From CBDDCQ01 sp965226285 (lineage in GTDB: Bacteria > Bacteroidota > Bacteroidia > Flavobacteriales > Ichthyobacteriaceae): 64,000 bases of DNA. The DNA is taken from the NCBI GenBank assembly GCA_965226285.1, contig CBDDCQ010000006.1, positions 434,001 through 498,000 of the forward strand, given 5' to 3'. The translations under genes and the position numbers were made by a program. Positions within the stretch are counted from its first letter, which is position 1; each line of letters opens with the position of its first letter. The notes under the pieces are model-generated. The model had not been told where the DNA came from. It saw only the letters and a list, made by a program, of their open reading frames with translations, and did no database searches. Below, piece after piece: positions 1-8,728 of the stretch.

Positions 1-519
1 AGCAAGGGTTTCAGGAAGTGGTACTGCAGCTAAGATCGTGGGTTATCGCAAAGCCACTATCTTGACGTTAACGCTTGTACTTGAACACGATGCCAAACCA
101 GAAAAAACGCTGAGTAATGCAACGTTTGAAATTAGGAAGATGCCCGTACCGGCTGATTTAACTTGGCGTAAACAAAATAAGGTTTATAGTGCTGGAGGAG
201 AGATAAGCAATGCAGAATTATTGGGCGGTGTGCGAGGTACAAAAACAGGGTATCGTATCAAATCAGTACAGATTACGACTGATTCAGGGGGCAGTGGAGC
301 AAGGGTTTCAGGAAGTGGTACTGCAGCTAAGATCGTGGGTTATCGCAAAGCCACTATCTTGACGTTAACGCTTGTACTTGAACACGATACCAAAGCACAA
401 AAAACGCTCAGTAATGCAACGTTTGAAATTAGGAAGATGCCCGTACCGGCTGATTTAACTTGGCGTAAACAAAATAAGGTTTATAGTGCTGGAGGAGAGA
501 TAAGCAACGCAGAATTATT
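1..519 (+). repeat. 297-bp near-perfect tandem repeat inside the lipoprotein gene
   Basis: Bases 1 to about 222 recur at 298 to about 519 with very few differences. The period is 297 bp, exactly 99 codons, so the copy number can change without breaking the frame. It encodes one full module of the extracellular repeat region, from ARVSG through KVYSAGGEISNAELL. It looks like a recent in-frame duplication. Confidence 0.8.
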
Positions 520-1203
520 AGACGGTCTTAGCGGTGCAAAAACAGGCTATCGAATAAAAACAGTAACCATAAGTAATAAAGCAGGTACAGGAGCAAGGGT
601 TTTAGGTAATGGCACTTCAGCTAAGATCGTCAGTTATACCAAGGCGGGTACTTTGACTTTATCGATTGTATTTGAACACGATACCAAAGAGGATAAAAAC
701 ATTACTGGTGCGGAGTTTGAAATTACGAAGGCGTCAGCACCGCGTTTAACTTGGACGAAGCAAACGAAGCCGTTTAGCAGTGGTGACGAAATTACCAATG
801 CCGAGCTATTAGCAGGTGTTACAGGTAGCGGTAAGACAGGCTACACGATTAAAACTGTTACGATTAGTGATTATGGCGGCATTACCAGTGCACGTGTTTC
901 AGGGACTGGCAGATCTGCTAAAATTACGGGTTATAACAAAGTGGGTACGCTTACGCTAACACTTGTATTAGAACACGATATCAAAAACGATGTGACCCTT
1001 ACAGGTGCACAGTTTGAGATTTATAATATTTTTGATATAACAAGTAGTGGGGTAGTAACACTTAAAACAGGCGTTGACAAAAACAGTTTAACAACAGTAA
1101 CCATTCCTAATACGATTGATGGTACTACCGTAACCAGTATTGGAATACAGGCATTTTATGGTTGTTTTTCACTTACCCGTGTTACGATTCCTAATTCCGT
1201 AAC

Positions 1204-1271
1204 CAGTATTGGAATGCAGGCATTTTATAATTGTAGTCAGTATTGGAATGCAGGCATTTTATAATTGTAGT
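1204..1271 (+). repeat. 34-bp tandem duplication causing a frameshift
   Basis: Two perfect adjacent copies (1204-1237, 1238-1271) begin CAGTATTGGAATGC and end AATTGTAGT. Thirty-four is not a multiple of three, so the second copy throws the LRR coding frame by +1. No paralogue in the window has this duplication. Confidence 0.9.
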
Positions 1272-1605
1272 TTTACCAGTATTACGCTTCCTAATAAGAT
1301 AACCAGTATTGGAATTCAGTTATTTATGAATTGCACTTCACTTACCCGTATTACCATTCCTAATTCCGTAACCAGTATTGGAGCTATGGCATTTTCGGAT
1401 TGTATCTCCCTTATGACCATCACCCTGCCTAATTCGATAACAACTATTGGAAATTATCTATTTAGAGGTTGTCAGAAGCTCACTACCATACAGGTACCTA
1501 CAGCTAAGGTGAATGATTGGCAAGCGATCCTAAAAAAAGGTAATACTGCATTAGTGGTGAGGTATTAAGGTAAATTAAAGTGATGTTCATCATGGTATCA
1601 AAGGC

Positions 1606-1631
1606 AAGTAGGGACAGGTCCCTACTTTTTT
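1606..1631 (+). terminator. Rho-independent terminator of the first lipoprotein gene
   Basis: A 9-bp stem (AAGTAGGGA / TCCCTACTT) with loop CAGG leads into a T run. The same hairpin follows three other family members at 4378, 8468 and 12531. It sits in a conserved 3' flank of about 170 bp that also contains runs of CCCCC and GGGG and an AATTTTTTTGAAATTTTACC-like tract, so the flank was duplicated with the gene. Confidence 0.8.
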
Positions 1632-1762
1632 GCGTATTTAATCCCCCTTTAAAAAGGGGAAAAAAGGGGTGCCCGCAATTTTTTTTGAAATTTTACCAAA
1701 GATGCCCCTACTAAAATAATTTTCTTTCTATACTTGTTTTGAGACTTAAAAAAATTATTTTC

Positions 1763-1793
1763 TTTATTTATACTATGTTTTTTTGTAAATTTG
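1763..1793 (+). promoter_or_regulatory. Bacteroidota-type promoter of the 1868 lipoprotein gene
   Basis: The -7 box TAAATTTG (1786-1793) matches TAnnTTTG. A TTTA at 1763-1766, 19 bp upstream, is one base off the -33 TTTG box. It leaves a leader of about 70 bases before the start codon, which ends in the AATAAGTAGAATTTAAT tract shared by several family members. Confidence 0.6.
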
Positions 1794-1867
1794 CCCCCCA
1801 TTAAATCATTGATAATTACTAATATTTATAATAAGTAGAATTTAATTTTAAAAAACATAAAACTACA

Positions 1868-4340
1868 ATGAAAATTATGGAAATAAAAAATAGATATTTT
1901 TTTAGTTTATTAGCATTCATATTTTCTATAAGCCAACTGACCCAATGTACTAAAGACGATAAGCCTTCTGAAAAGAGCAAACACGCATTGATAATCTCCT
2001 TTGAGTTAGGCAATTATAAAGGGAAGATAAACGGCACCTCATTATTAATAGAGTTACCCTACGCAGCAGATATAAGTTCTTTATCGGCAAAGGTAAAGTT
2101 ATCGTCAAAGGCAACGATCAAACCCGACCCAACGACAGTGAAAGATTGGAGTGCTCCAGTATGGTTTACGGTAACGGCAGAAAATGGAAAAAATAGCAAG
2201 AAATATAAGGTAGAGGTAAAAATATTACCTGCAGTATTGACCTTTGAAAAACTGACCAAAGAATATACAGAAGGTGGGCATTTGAATGCTACAGAAATTC
2301 TAAAGCATGTAAAAGGTAAAAAGGCAAGCTATACTTTAAAAGAGATCACAAATCTGAATCCTAATGATATAGTAAAGGTCAATGGAAGTGCCCCAAATCT
2401 AAGGTTAGAATTTAATCGTGTGGGTGTTTTTACGGTTTCGTTGCACTTAAAACACAATGCTACATCCGATTTGGATGTAACGCTCAGTAATGCAGCGTTT
2501 GAAATTACAAAGGGGGGTTGCTCCATCGGATTTAAACTGGGTAAAACAAAGCAAGGTTTATCGTTTGGGAGAAGAGATCAGCAATGCAGAAATCTTAGCA
2601 GGTCTTAACGGAACAAAAACAGGCTATACCATTAAAACAGTAAGCATCAGTAATGCAGGAGGTACAGGCGCAAGGGTTTCAGGTAGTGGCACTGCAGCTA
2701 AGATAGGTAGTTATACTGGGGCGGGTAACTTGACGTTATCACTTGTATTTGAACACGCTACTAAAGCAGACAAAACCATAACGGGTGCACAATTTGAAAT
2801 TACCAGTGGAGTTGTATCTGTACCTTTAAGTTGGAGCAGACAAAACAAGGTTTACAGTCCCGCAGGAGAGATAAGCAATGCAGAATTATTGGGCGGTGTG
2901 CGAGGTACAAAAACAGGGTATCGTATCAAATCAGTACAGATTACGAGTGATTCCTCAAGCAGTGGTGCAACGGTTTCAGGTAGTGGTGCTGGAGCTAAGA
3001 TCGTGGGTTATCGCAAAGCCACTATCTTGACGTTGACACTTGTACTCGAACACGGTACCAAACCACAAAAAACGCTCAGTAATGCAATGTTTGAAATTAG
3101 GAAGATGCCCGTACCGGCTGATTTAACTTGGCGTAAACAAAGCAAGGTTTATAGTGTTGGAGGAGAGATAAGCAATGCGGAATTATTAAACGGTCTTAGC
3201 GGTACAAAAATAGGCTATCGAGTGAAAACATTAACCATAAGTGATGCAAGAGGTACAAGTGCAAGAGTTTCAGGTACTGGCACTTCAGCTAAGATCGTTG
3301 GTTATACCAAGGTGGGTATCTTGACGTTATCGATTGTATTTGAACACGATACCAAGGAGGATAAAAACATCACTGGTGGGGCGTTTGAAATTACGAAGGG
3401 TTCAGCACCCAGTTTAAGTTGGACCAAGCAAAAGAAGATTTATACCAATGGCAGAGAAATTACGAATGCCGATTTATTAGCAGGCGTTACAGGAAGTGGT
3501 AAGACAGGATACACGATTAAAACCGTTAGGATTACGAATACAAACGGTACAGGTGCAAGGGTTTCAGGGAGCGGCAGAGCAGCTAAAATTATAAGTTATA
3601 ACAAAGTAGGTACGCTTACGCTAACACTTGTGTTAGAACACCCCAGCAAAGAAGATGCTACTATTTCAAATGCGCAGTTTGAGATTTATAAGATTTTTGA
3701 TATAACTGGTAGTGGGGTATTAGCACTTAAAACAGGTGTTGACAAAAATAGTTTAACAACAGTAATTATTCCTAATACGATTGATGGTACTACTGTAACC
3801 AGTATTGGAAGTGAGGCATTTCGAGGTTGTACTTCACTTACCCGTATTACGATTCCTAATTCCGTAACCAGTATTGGAAATTGGACATTTTCTACTTGTA
3901 GATCACTTACCAATATTACGATTCCTAATTCCGTAACCAGTATTGGAAATGCGACATTTCATAATTGTATCTCGCTTACCAGCATCACCATTCCTAATTC
4001 CGTAACCAGTATTGGAGATTGGGCATTTAATGATTGTAGATCACTTACCAGTATTACGATTCCTAATTCGGTAAAAAGTATTGGAAGTGATGCATTTTCT
4101 GGTTGTAGATTACTTACCAGTATTACGATTCCTAATTCCGTAACCAGTATTGGAGATTGGGCATTTTATAATTGTAGATCACTTACCCGTATTACGATTC
4201 CTAATTCCGTAACCAGTATTGGAGATCAGCCATTTAAAGATTGTAGCAAGCTCACTACCATACATGTACCTAACGCAAAAGTGTCTGGTTGGGAAGCTAA
4301 CCTAAAAAAAGGTAATGGTGCATCAGTGGTGGGGTATTAA
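1868..4340 (+). pseudogene. BspA-like LRR lipoprotein split by a G-tract frameshift
   Basis: The N-terminal frame (1868-2608, 246 aa) has a lipoprotein signal ending LTQC, a DUF5018-like domain (about residues 30-115) and a first divergent repeat. At 2512-2517 there are six G where all four paralogues with this junction have five, so translation shifts and stops at 2608. The +1 frame carries the rest to 4340: four LTW/LSW-type modules, a linker, seven F-x-x-C LRR units and the C-terminal cap ending VVGY. With G5 it would be one protein of about 820 residues. The ATG at 1877 aligns with the starts of paralogues and may be preferred over 1868. The truncated form could still be exported as a short lipoprotein. 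It may be a phase-off state, a fixed pseudogene or a sequencing error in a homopolymer. Confidence 0.85.
2512..2517 (+). repeat. G6 tract that breaks the reading frame (G5 in paralogues)
   Basis: The tract sits in ACAAAGGGGGG at the end of the first repeat domain. The equivalent tracts at 5358-5362, 9358-9362, 13478-13482 and 61676-61680 each have five G and keep the frame open. A gain of one G by slipped-strand mispairing is the simplest explanation. Confidence 0.85.
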
Positions 4341-4719
4341 GGTAAATTAAAGTGATGTTCATCATGGTATAAAAGGGAAGTAGAGATAGCTCCCTACTTT
4401 TTTGCGTATTTAATCCACCTTTTTAAAAGGGTAAAATCCCCCTTTAAAAAGGGGAAAAAAGGGGGGGGGTCTGCAATTTTTTTTTGAAATTTTACCAAAG
4501 ATGCCCCTACTAAAACAATTTCTCTTTTGTACCTGTTTTGAGACTCAAAAGAAATTATTTTTTTAGTTTATTAAAATTTTTTTTATAAATTTACATCTCA
4601 TTAAATTATTAGATCCATGTATCATCAATACTTAGTAATATTTATATATAATGTACCTTACTCTAATGCTTTTTTGTATCTGAATAAGTAAAATTTAATT
4701 TTAAAAATATAAAAATAAC
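4341..4719 (+). other. Intergenic repeat block: terminator, GC-rich runs, promoter and leader
   Basis: This gap has no gene. It contains the family terminator (4378-4403), paired CCCCCTTT/AAAGGGG runs around 4440-4475, a degenerate -7 box TAAATTTA (4586-4593), and a leader tract GTATCTGAATAAGTAAAATTT (about 4677-4697) just before the next start. The first 220 bp closely match the other family intergenic regions, showing duplication of gene plus flanks. Confidence 0.7.
4378..4403 (+). terminator. Rho-independent terminator, slightly degraded
   Basis: The hairpin AAGTAGAGA / TCCCTACTT with loop TAGC and a T run has one internal mismatch compared with the copies at 1606, 8468 and 12531. Confidence 0.7.
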
Positions 4720-7700
4720 ATGAATAAAAAGAATAGATATTTTTTTGGTTTATTAGCATTCATATTTTCTATCACCCAACTAACCCAATGTGCTAAAGAA
4801 GATAATAAGCCTTTGAAAAAGAGCAAAGAATCATTCATAATCTCCTTTGAATTAGGCACTTATAAAGGGAAGTTAAACGGAACCTCCTTATTAATAGAGG
4901 TACCCTACGCAGCAGATATAAGTTCTTTATTGGCAAAGGTAAAGTTATCCGAAAAGGCAACGATCAAACCCGACCCAACGAAAGTGAAAGATTGGAGCAA
5001 TCCAGTATCGTTTACAGTAACCGCAGAAAATGGAAAAGATAGCAAGAAATATACAGTAGAGGTAAAAATATTACCTGCGGTATTGACCTTTGAAAAACTG
5101 ACAAAAAAATATACAAAAGGTGGGCGTTTGAATGCTACAGAAATTTTAAAGCATGTAAAAGGTGAAAAGGCGAGCTATACTTTAAAAGAGATCACAAGTC
5201 TGAATCCTAATGATATAGTAAAAGTCAATGGAACTGCACCAAATCTAAGGTTAGAATTTAATCGAGTGGGCGTTTTTACGGCTTTGTTGCGCTTAAAACA
5301 CAATGCTACATCAGATTTGGATGTAACGATAAGCAATGCGGAATTTGAAATTACAAAGGGGGATGCTCCTTTGGATTTAAACTGGATAAAACAAAGCAAG
5401 GTTTATCGTTTGGGACAAGAGATAAGCAATGCAGAAATCTTAGCAGGTATTAGCGGAACAAAAACAGGCTATACCATTAAAACAGTAACCATCAGTGATG
5501 CAGGAGGTACAGGAGCAAGCGTTTCAGGTATGGGTACTTCAGCTAAGATCGGTAGTTATACCCGTGTGGGTAACTTGACATTGACGCTTGTATTAGAACA
5601 CGCTACGAAAGCAGATAAGACCATAAGGGGTGCAGTATTTGAGATTACTGAGGGCTTAACTTGGCGTAAACAAAGCAAGGTTTATGGTTCGGGGGGAGAG
5701 ATAAGCAACGTTGAATTATTAGGCGGTCTATGGGGACCAAAAGAGGGCTATCGTATAAAATCAGTAGCCATTACGAGTGATTCATCAGGAAGTGGTGCGC
5801 GGGTTTCAGTAAGTGGTAGTGGTGCTAAGATCGTTGGTTATAGCAAAGCCACCATCTTGACGTTGACGCTTGTATTAGAACACGCTACCAAAGCAGATAA
5901 AACCATAAGGGGTGCAGCATTTGAAATTACGAAGAAGGTTGCACCTATCAATTTAACTTGGGTAAAACAATTGAAGACTTATCGTTCTGGAGATGAGATA
6001 AGCAACGTTGAATTGTTGTCAGGTATTGAAGGTTCAAAAGTGGGTTATCGGATTAAAACCGTAGAGATTACGAATGATTCCTCAATTAGTGGTGCGCGGG
6101 TTTCAGGAATGGGTACTGCAGCTAAGATCGTTGGTTATAGCAAAGCCACTATTTTTACGTTGACGCTTGTACTTGAACACGATACGAAAGCAGATAAAAC
6201 GCTCAGTAATGCAGTGTTTGAAATTAGGAAGATGCCCGTACCGGTTGATTTGAGTTGGCGTAAACAAAGTAAGTCTTATAGTTCTGGAGGAGAGATAAGC
6301 AATGCAGAATTATTAAGCGGTCTTATCGGTACAAAAACAGGGTATCGAATGAAAACATTAACCATAAGTAGTGCAGGAGGCACAGGAGCAAGAGTTTCAG
6401 GGATGGGTACTTCAGCTAAGATCGTTGGTTATACCAAAGTGGGTGTCTTGACGTTATCGATTGTATTTGAACACGATACCAAGGAGGATAAACATATCAC
6501 TAGTGGGGAGTTTGAAATTACAAAGGGTTCTGCCCCGAGTGATTTAACTTGGCGTAAACAAAGTAAGGCTTATAGTTCAGGTGGGCACATCAGCAATGCT
6601 GATCTATTAGCAGGTCTTACGGGTACTGATAAAACAGGCTATACCATTAAATTGGTAATCATTACTGATACAAACGGTACAGGGGCAAGGGTTTCAGGTA
6701 GTGGCACTTCAGCTAAGATCGATAATTATACCAAGTTGGGTATCTTGACGTTATCGATTGTATTTGAACACGCTACCAAAGAGGATAAAAACATTACTGG
6801 TGGGGAATTTGAAATTACGAAGGCGTCAGCACCGCGTTTAACTTGGACCAAACAACAGAAGGCATTTAGCAGTGGCGGAGAAATTACCAATACCAATCTA
6901 TTAGCAGGCGTTACAGGAAGCGGTAAGACAGGATATACGATTAAAACCGTTACCATTACTAATTATGGAGGCATTACCAATGCGCGGGTTTCAGGGAGCG
7001 GCAGAGCGGCTAAAATTACGAGTTATACCAAAGCGGGCACGCTCACGCTCACCCTTGTGTTAGCACACGAAACTAAAGACGATGCTACCATTAGAAACGC
7101 GCAGTTTGAGATTACCAAAATAAGCGCACCGACTTTAACTTGGACCAAACAACAAAAGGTTTATACCAATGGCAGAGAAATTACGAATGCCGATTTATTA
7201 GCAGGCGTTACAGGAAGTGGTAAGACAGGATACACGATTAAAACCGTTACGATTAGTAATGATGGTGGCATGACCAGTGCGCGGGTTTCAGTCAACGGTA
7301 CTTCAGCTAAAATTACGAGTTACCGTAAAGCAGGTACGCTCACGCTAACACTTGTCTTAGAACATTCTTATAAAGCAGATGTTACTATTTCAAATGCACA
7401 GTTTGAAATTACTAAGGGCAGTGCGGGAATTTTAAGTTGGACCAAGCAAAAGAAGATTTATACCAATGGCAGAGAAATTACCAATGCCAATCTATTAGCA
7501 GGCGTTACGACGGGCAGTGGTAAGACAAGCTATACCATTAAATCGGTAACCATTAGTGATGCAGGAGGTACAGGCGCAAGGGTTTCAGGGAGTGGCAGGG
7601 CTGCTAAAATTACGAGTTATCACAAAGTAGGTACGCTCACGCTCACCCTTGTATTAGAACATGATACCAAAAAGGATGTTACACTAACAGGTGCGCAGTT

Positions 7701-8430
7701 TGAGATTTATAAGATTTTTGATATAACAAGTAGTGGGGTAGTAACACTTAAAACAGGTGTTGATAAAAATAGTTTAACAACAGTAATTATTCCTAATACG
7801 ATTGATGGTACTACCGTAACCATTATTGGAAATGAGACATTTTATAATTGTAGATCACTTACCAGTGTTACGATTCGTAATTCCGTAACCAGTATTGGAA
7901 GTTCGGCATTTTATGGTTGTAGTTCACTTACCAGTATTACGATTCCTAATTCCGTAACCAGTATTGGAAGTTCGGTATTTTCTAATTGTAGCAAACTTAC
8001 GAGTATTACGATTCCTAATTCCGTAACCAGTATTGGAAGTTCGGTATTTTCTAATTGTAGCAAACTTACGAGTATTACGATTGGTAATTCTGTAACCAGT
8101 ATTGGAAGTTGGGCATTTTCTCATTGCACTTCACTTACCCGTATTACGATTCCTAATTCCGTAACCAGTATTGGAACTTTGGCATTTTCTCATTGTACTT
8201 CACTTACCCGTATTACGATTGGTAATTCTGTAGCCAGTATTGGACGTTTGGCATTTTCTTATTGTACTTCACTTACCAGTATTACGATTCCTAATTCCGT
8301 AACCAGTATTGGAGGTGAGCCATTTAAAGATTGTAGCAAGCTCACTACCATAGAGATACCTAATGCAAAAGTGTCTGATTGGGAAGCGAACCTAAGAAAA
8401 GGTAATACTGCATCAGTGGTGGGGTATTAA
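4720..8430 (+). CDS. Giant modular BspA-like LRR surface lipoprotein (1236 aa)
   Basis: An intact member of the tandem family. Residues 1-24 form a lipoprotein signal (YFFGLLAFIF core, lipobox LTQC). A DUF5018-like domain follows (about 30-115; pattern IISFELG, PYAADISSL, ATIKPDP, FTVTAENGK), then a divergent first repeat and eight canonical repeats of about 75-100 residues, and a linker with the pattern FDITSSGVVTLK. The C-terminus has eight 23-residue BspA/LRR_5 units (SLTSITIPNSVTSIG, F-x-x-C) and a cap ending ASVVGY. Lipidated Bacteroidota proteins of this design are usually displayed outside the cell, and BspA-type LRRs often mediate adhesion; that role is inferred here. Two adjacent LRR units (about 7963-8100) are identical at DNA level. 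The G tract at 5358-5362 is G5, so the frame is open. Confidence 0.9.
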   Translation: MNKKNRYFFGLLAFIFSITQLTQCAKEDNKPLKKSKESFIISFELGTYKGKLNGTSLLIEVPYAADISSLLAKVKLSEKATIKPDPTKVKDWSNPVSFTVTAENGKDSKKYTVEVKILPAVLTFEKLTKKYTKGGRLNATEILKHVKGEKASYTLKEITSLNPNDIVKVNGTAPNLRLEFNRVGVFTALLRLKHNATSDLDVTISNAEFEITKGDAPLDLNWIKQSKVYRLGQEISNAEILAGISGTKTGYTIKTVTISDAGGTGASVSGMGTSAKIGSYTRVGNLTLTLVLEHATKADKTIRGAVFEITEGLTWRKQSKVYGSGGEISNVELLGGLWGPKEGYRIKSVAITSDSSGSGARVSVSGSGAKIVGYSKATILTLTLVLEHATKADKTIRGAAFEITKKVAPINLTWVKQLKTYRSGDEISNVELLSGIEGSKVGYRIKTVEITNDSSISGARVSGMGTAAKIVGYSKATIFTLTLVLEHDTKADKTLSNAVFEIRKMPVPVDLSWRKQSKSYSSGGEISNAELLSGLIGTKTGYRMKTLTISSAGGTGARVSGMGTSAKIVGYTKVGVLTLSIVFEHDTKEDKHITSGEFEITKGSAPSDLTWRKQSKAYSSGGHISNADLLAGLTGTDKTGYTIKLVIITDTNGTGARVSGSGTSAKIDNYTKLGILTLSIVFEHATKEDKNITGGEFEITKASAPRLTWTKQQKAFSSGGEITNTNLLAGVTGSGKTGYTIKTVTITNYGGITNARVSGSGRAAKITSYTKAGTLTLTLVLAHETKDDATIRNAQFEITKISAPTLTWTKQQKVYTNGREITNADLLAGVTGSGKTGYTIKTVTISNDGGMTSARVSVNGTSAKITSYRKAGTLTLTLVLEHSYKADVTISNAQFEITKGSAGILSWTKQKKIYTNGREITNANLLAGVTTGSGKTSYTIKSVTISDAGGTGARVSGSGRAAKITSYHKVGTLTLTLVLEHDTKKDVTLTGAQFEIYKIFDITSSGVVTLKTGVDKNSLTTVIIPNTIDGTTVTIIGNETFYNCRSLTSVTIRNSVTSIGSSAFYGCSSLTSITIPNSVTSIGSSVFSNCSKLTSITIPNSVTSIGSSVFSNCSKLTSITIGNSVTSIGSWAFSHCTSLTRITIPNSVTSIGTLAFSHCTSLTRITIGNSVASIGRLAFSYCTSLTSITIPNSVTSIGGEPFKDCSKLTTIEIPNAKVSDWEANLRKGNTASVVGY

Positions 8431-8467
8431 GGTAAATTAAAGTGATGTTCATCATAGTATGAAAGGC

Positions 8468-8493
8468 AAGTAGGGACAGGTCCCTACTTTTTT
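8468..8493 (+). terminator. Rho-independent terminator of the 4720 lipoprotein gene
   Basis: A perfect stem AAGTAGGGA / TCCCTACTT, loop CAGG, and a run of T. It is identical to the copies at 1606 and 12531. Confidence 0.8.
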
Positions 8494-8627
8494 GCGTATT
8501 TATTCCCCCTTTTTAAAGGGGGAATAAGAGGGGGTGCCCGCAATTTTTTTGAAATTTTACCAAAGATGCCCCTACTAAAATAATTTCTCTTTTGTACCTG
8601 TTTTAGAGCCTCAAAAAAACTTATTTT

Positions 8628-8663
8628 TTTGTTTATTATTTAAAAATTTATTTATTAATTTTG
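8628..8663 (+). promoter_or_regulatory. Promoter of the 8729 lipoprotein gene
   Basis: A -33-like TTTG (8628-8631) and a -7 box TAATTTTG (8656-8663) are 24 bp apart, slightly longer than usual. The same pair and spacing occur before the member at 61031, and both genes share the ATTAATTATTAATT leader. Confidence 0.55.
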
Positions 8664-8728
8664 CATTTTATTAAATTATTGATAATTTATCATCAATAAT
8701 TAATTATTAATTGTTAATTATTACTAAA

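Larger units (their letters stand above)
1..1568 (+). pseudogene. BspA-like LRR surface lipoprotein, 5' cut by window edge, frameshifted
   Basis: The frame is open from base 2, so the true start lies left of the window. The first frame (to 1264) holds three or more modular repeats of about 75-100 residues with the pattern LTW-(K/R)-KQ, GGEISNAELL, KTGY and GARVSGSG, then a linker and the start of the BspA-type LRR block (IPNSVTSIG, F-x-x-C). A 34-bp tandem duplication (1204-1237 and 1238-1271) moves the reading frame by +1, giving a stop at 1262-1264. The rest of the LRR block and the family C-terminal cap (ending VVRY) continue in the next frame to 1568. Removing one 34-bp copy restores one continuous frame. 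As drawn, the product lacks most of its LRR end. It is a surface protein by analogy with its intact paralogues; its ligand is unknown. Confidence 0.85.

Noticed and set aside
1819..2259. Minus-strand frames opposite the lipoprotein N-terminus, repeated opposite every paralogue
   Set aside because: They mirror the coding strand, with no promoter or start signal; conserved only because the plus-strand gene is duplicated.
7820..8330. Regular 69-bp repeats resembling a CRISPR or minisatellite array
   Set aside because: They are in-frame, encode 23-residue BspA/LRR_5 units, and have no unique spacers of constant length.
8711..8728. TTG start adding six residues to the 1254-aa lipoprotein
   Set aside because: The ATG at 8729 aligns with paralogue signal peptides and the TTG lies in the repetitive leader.
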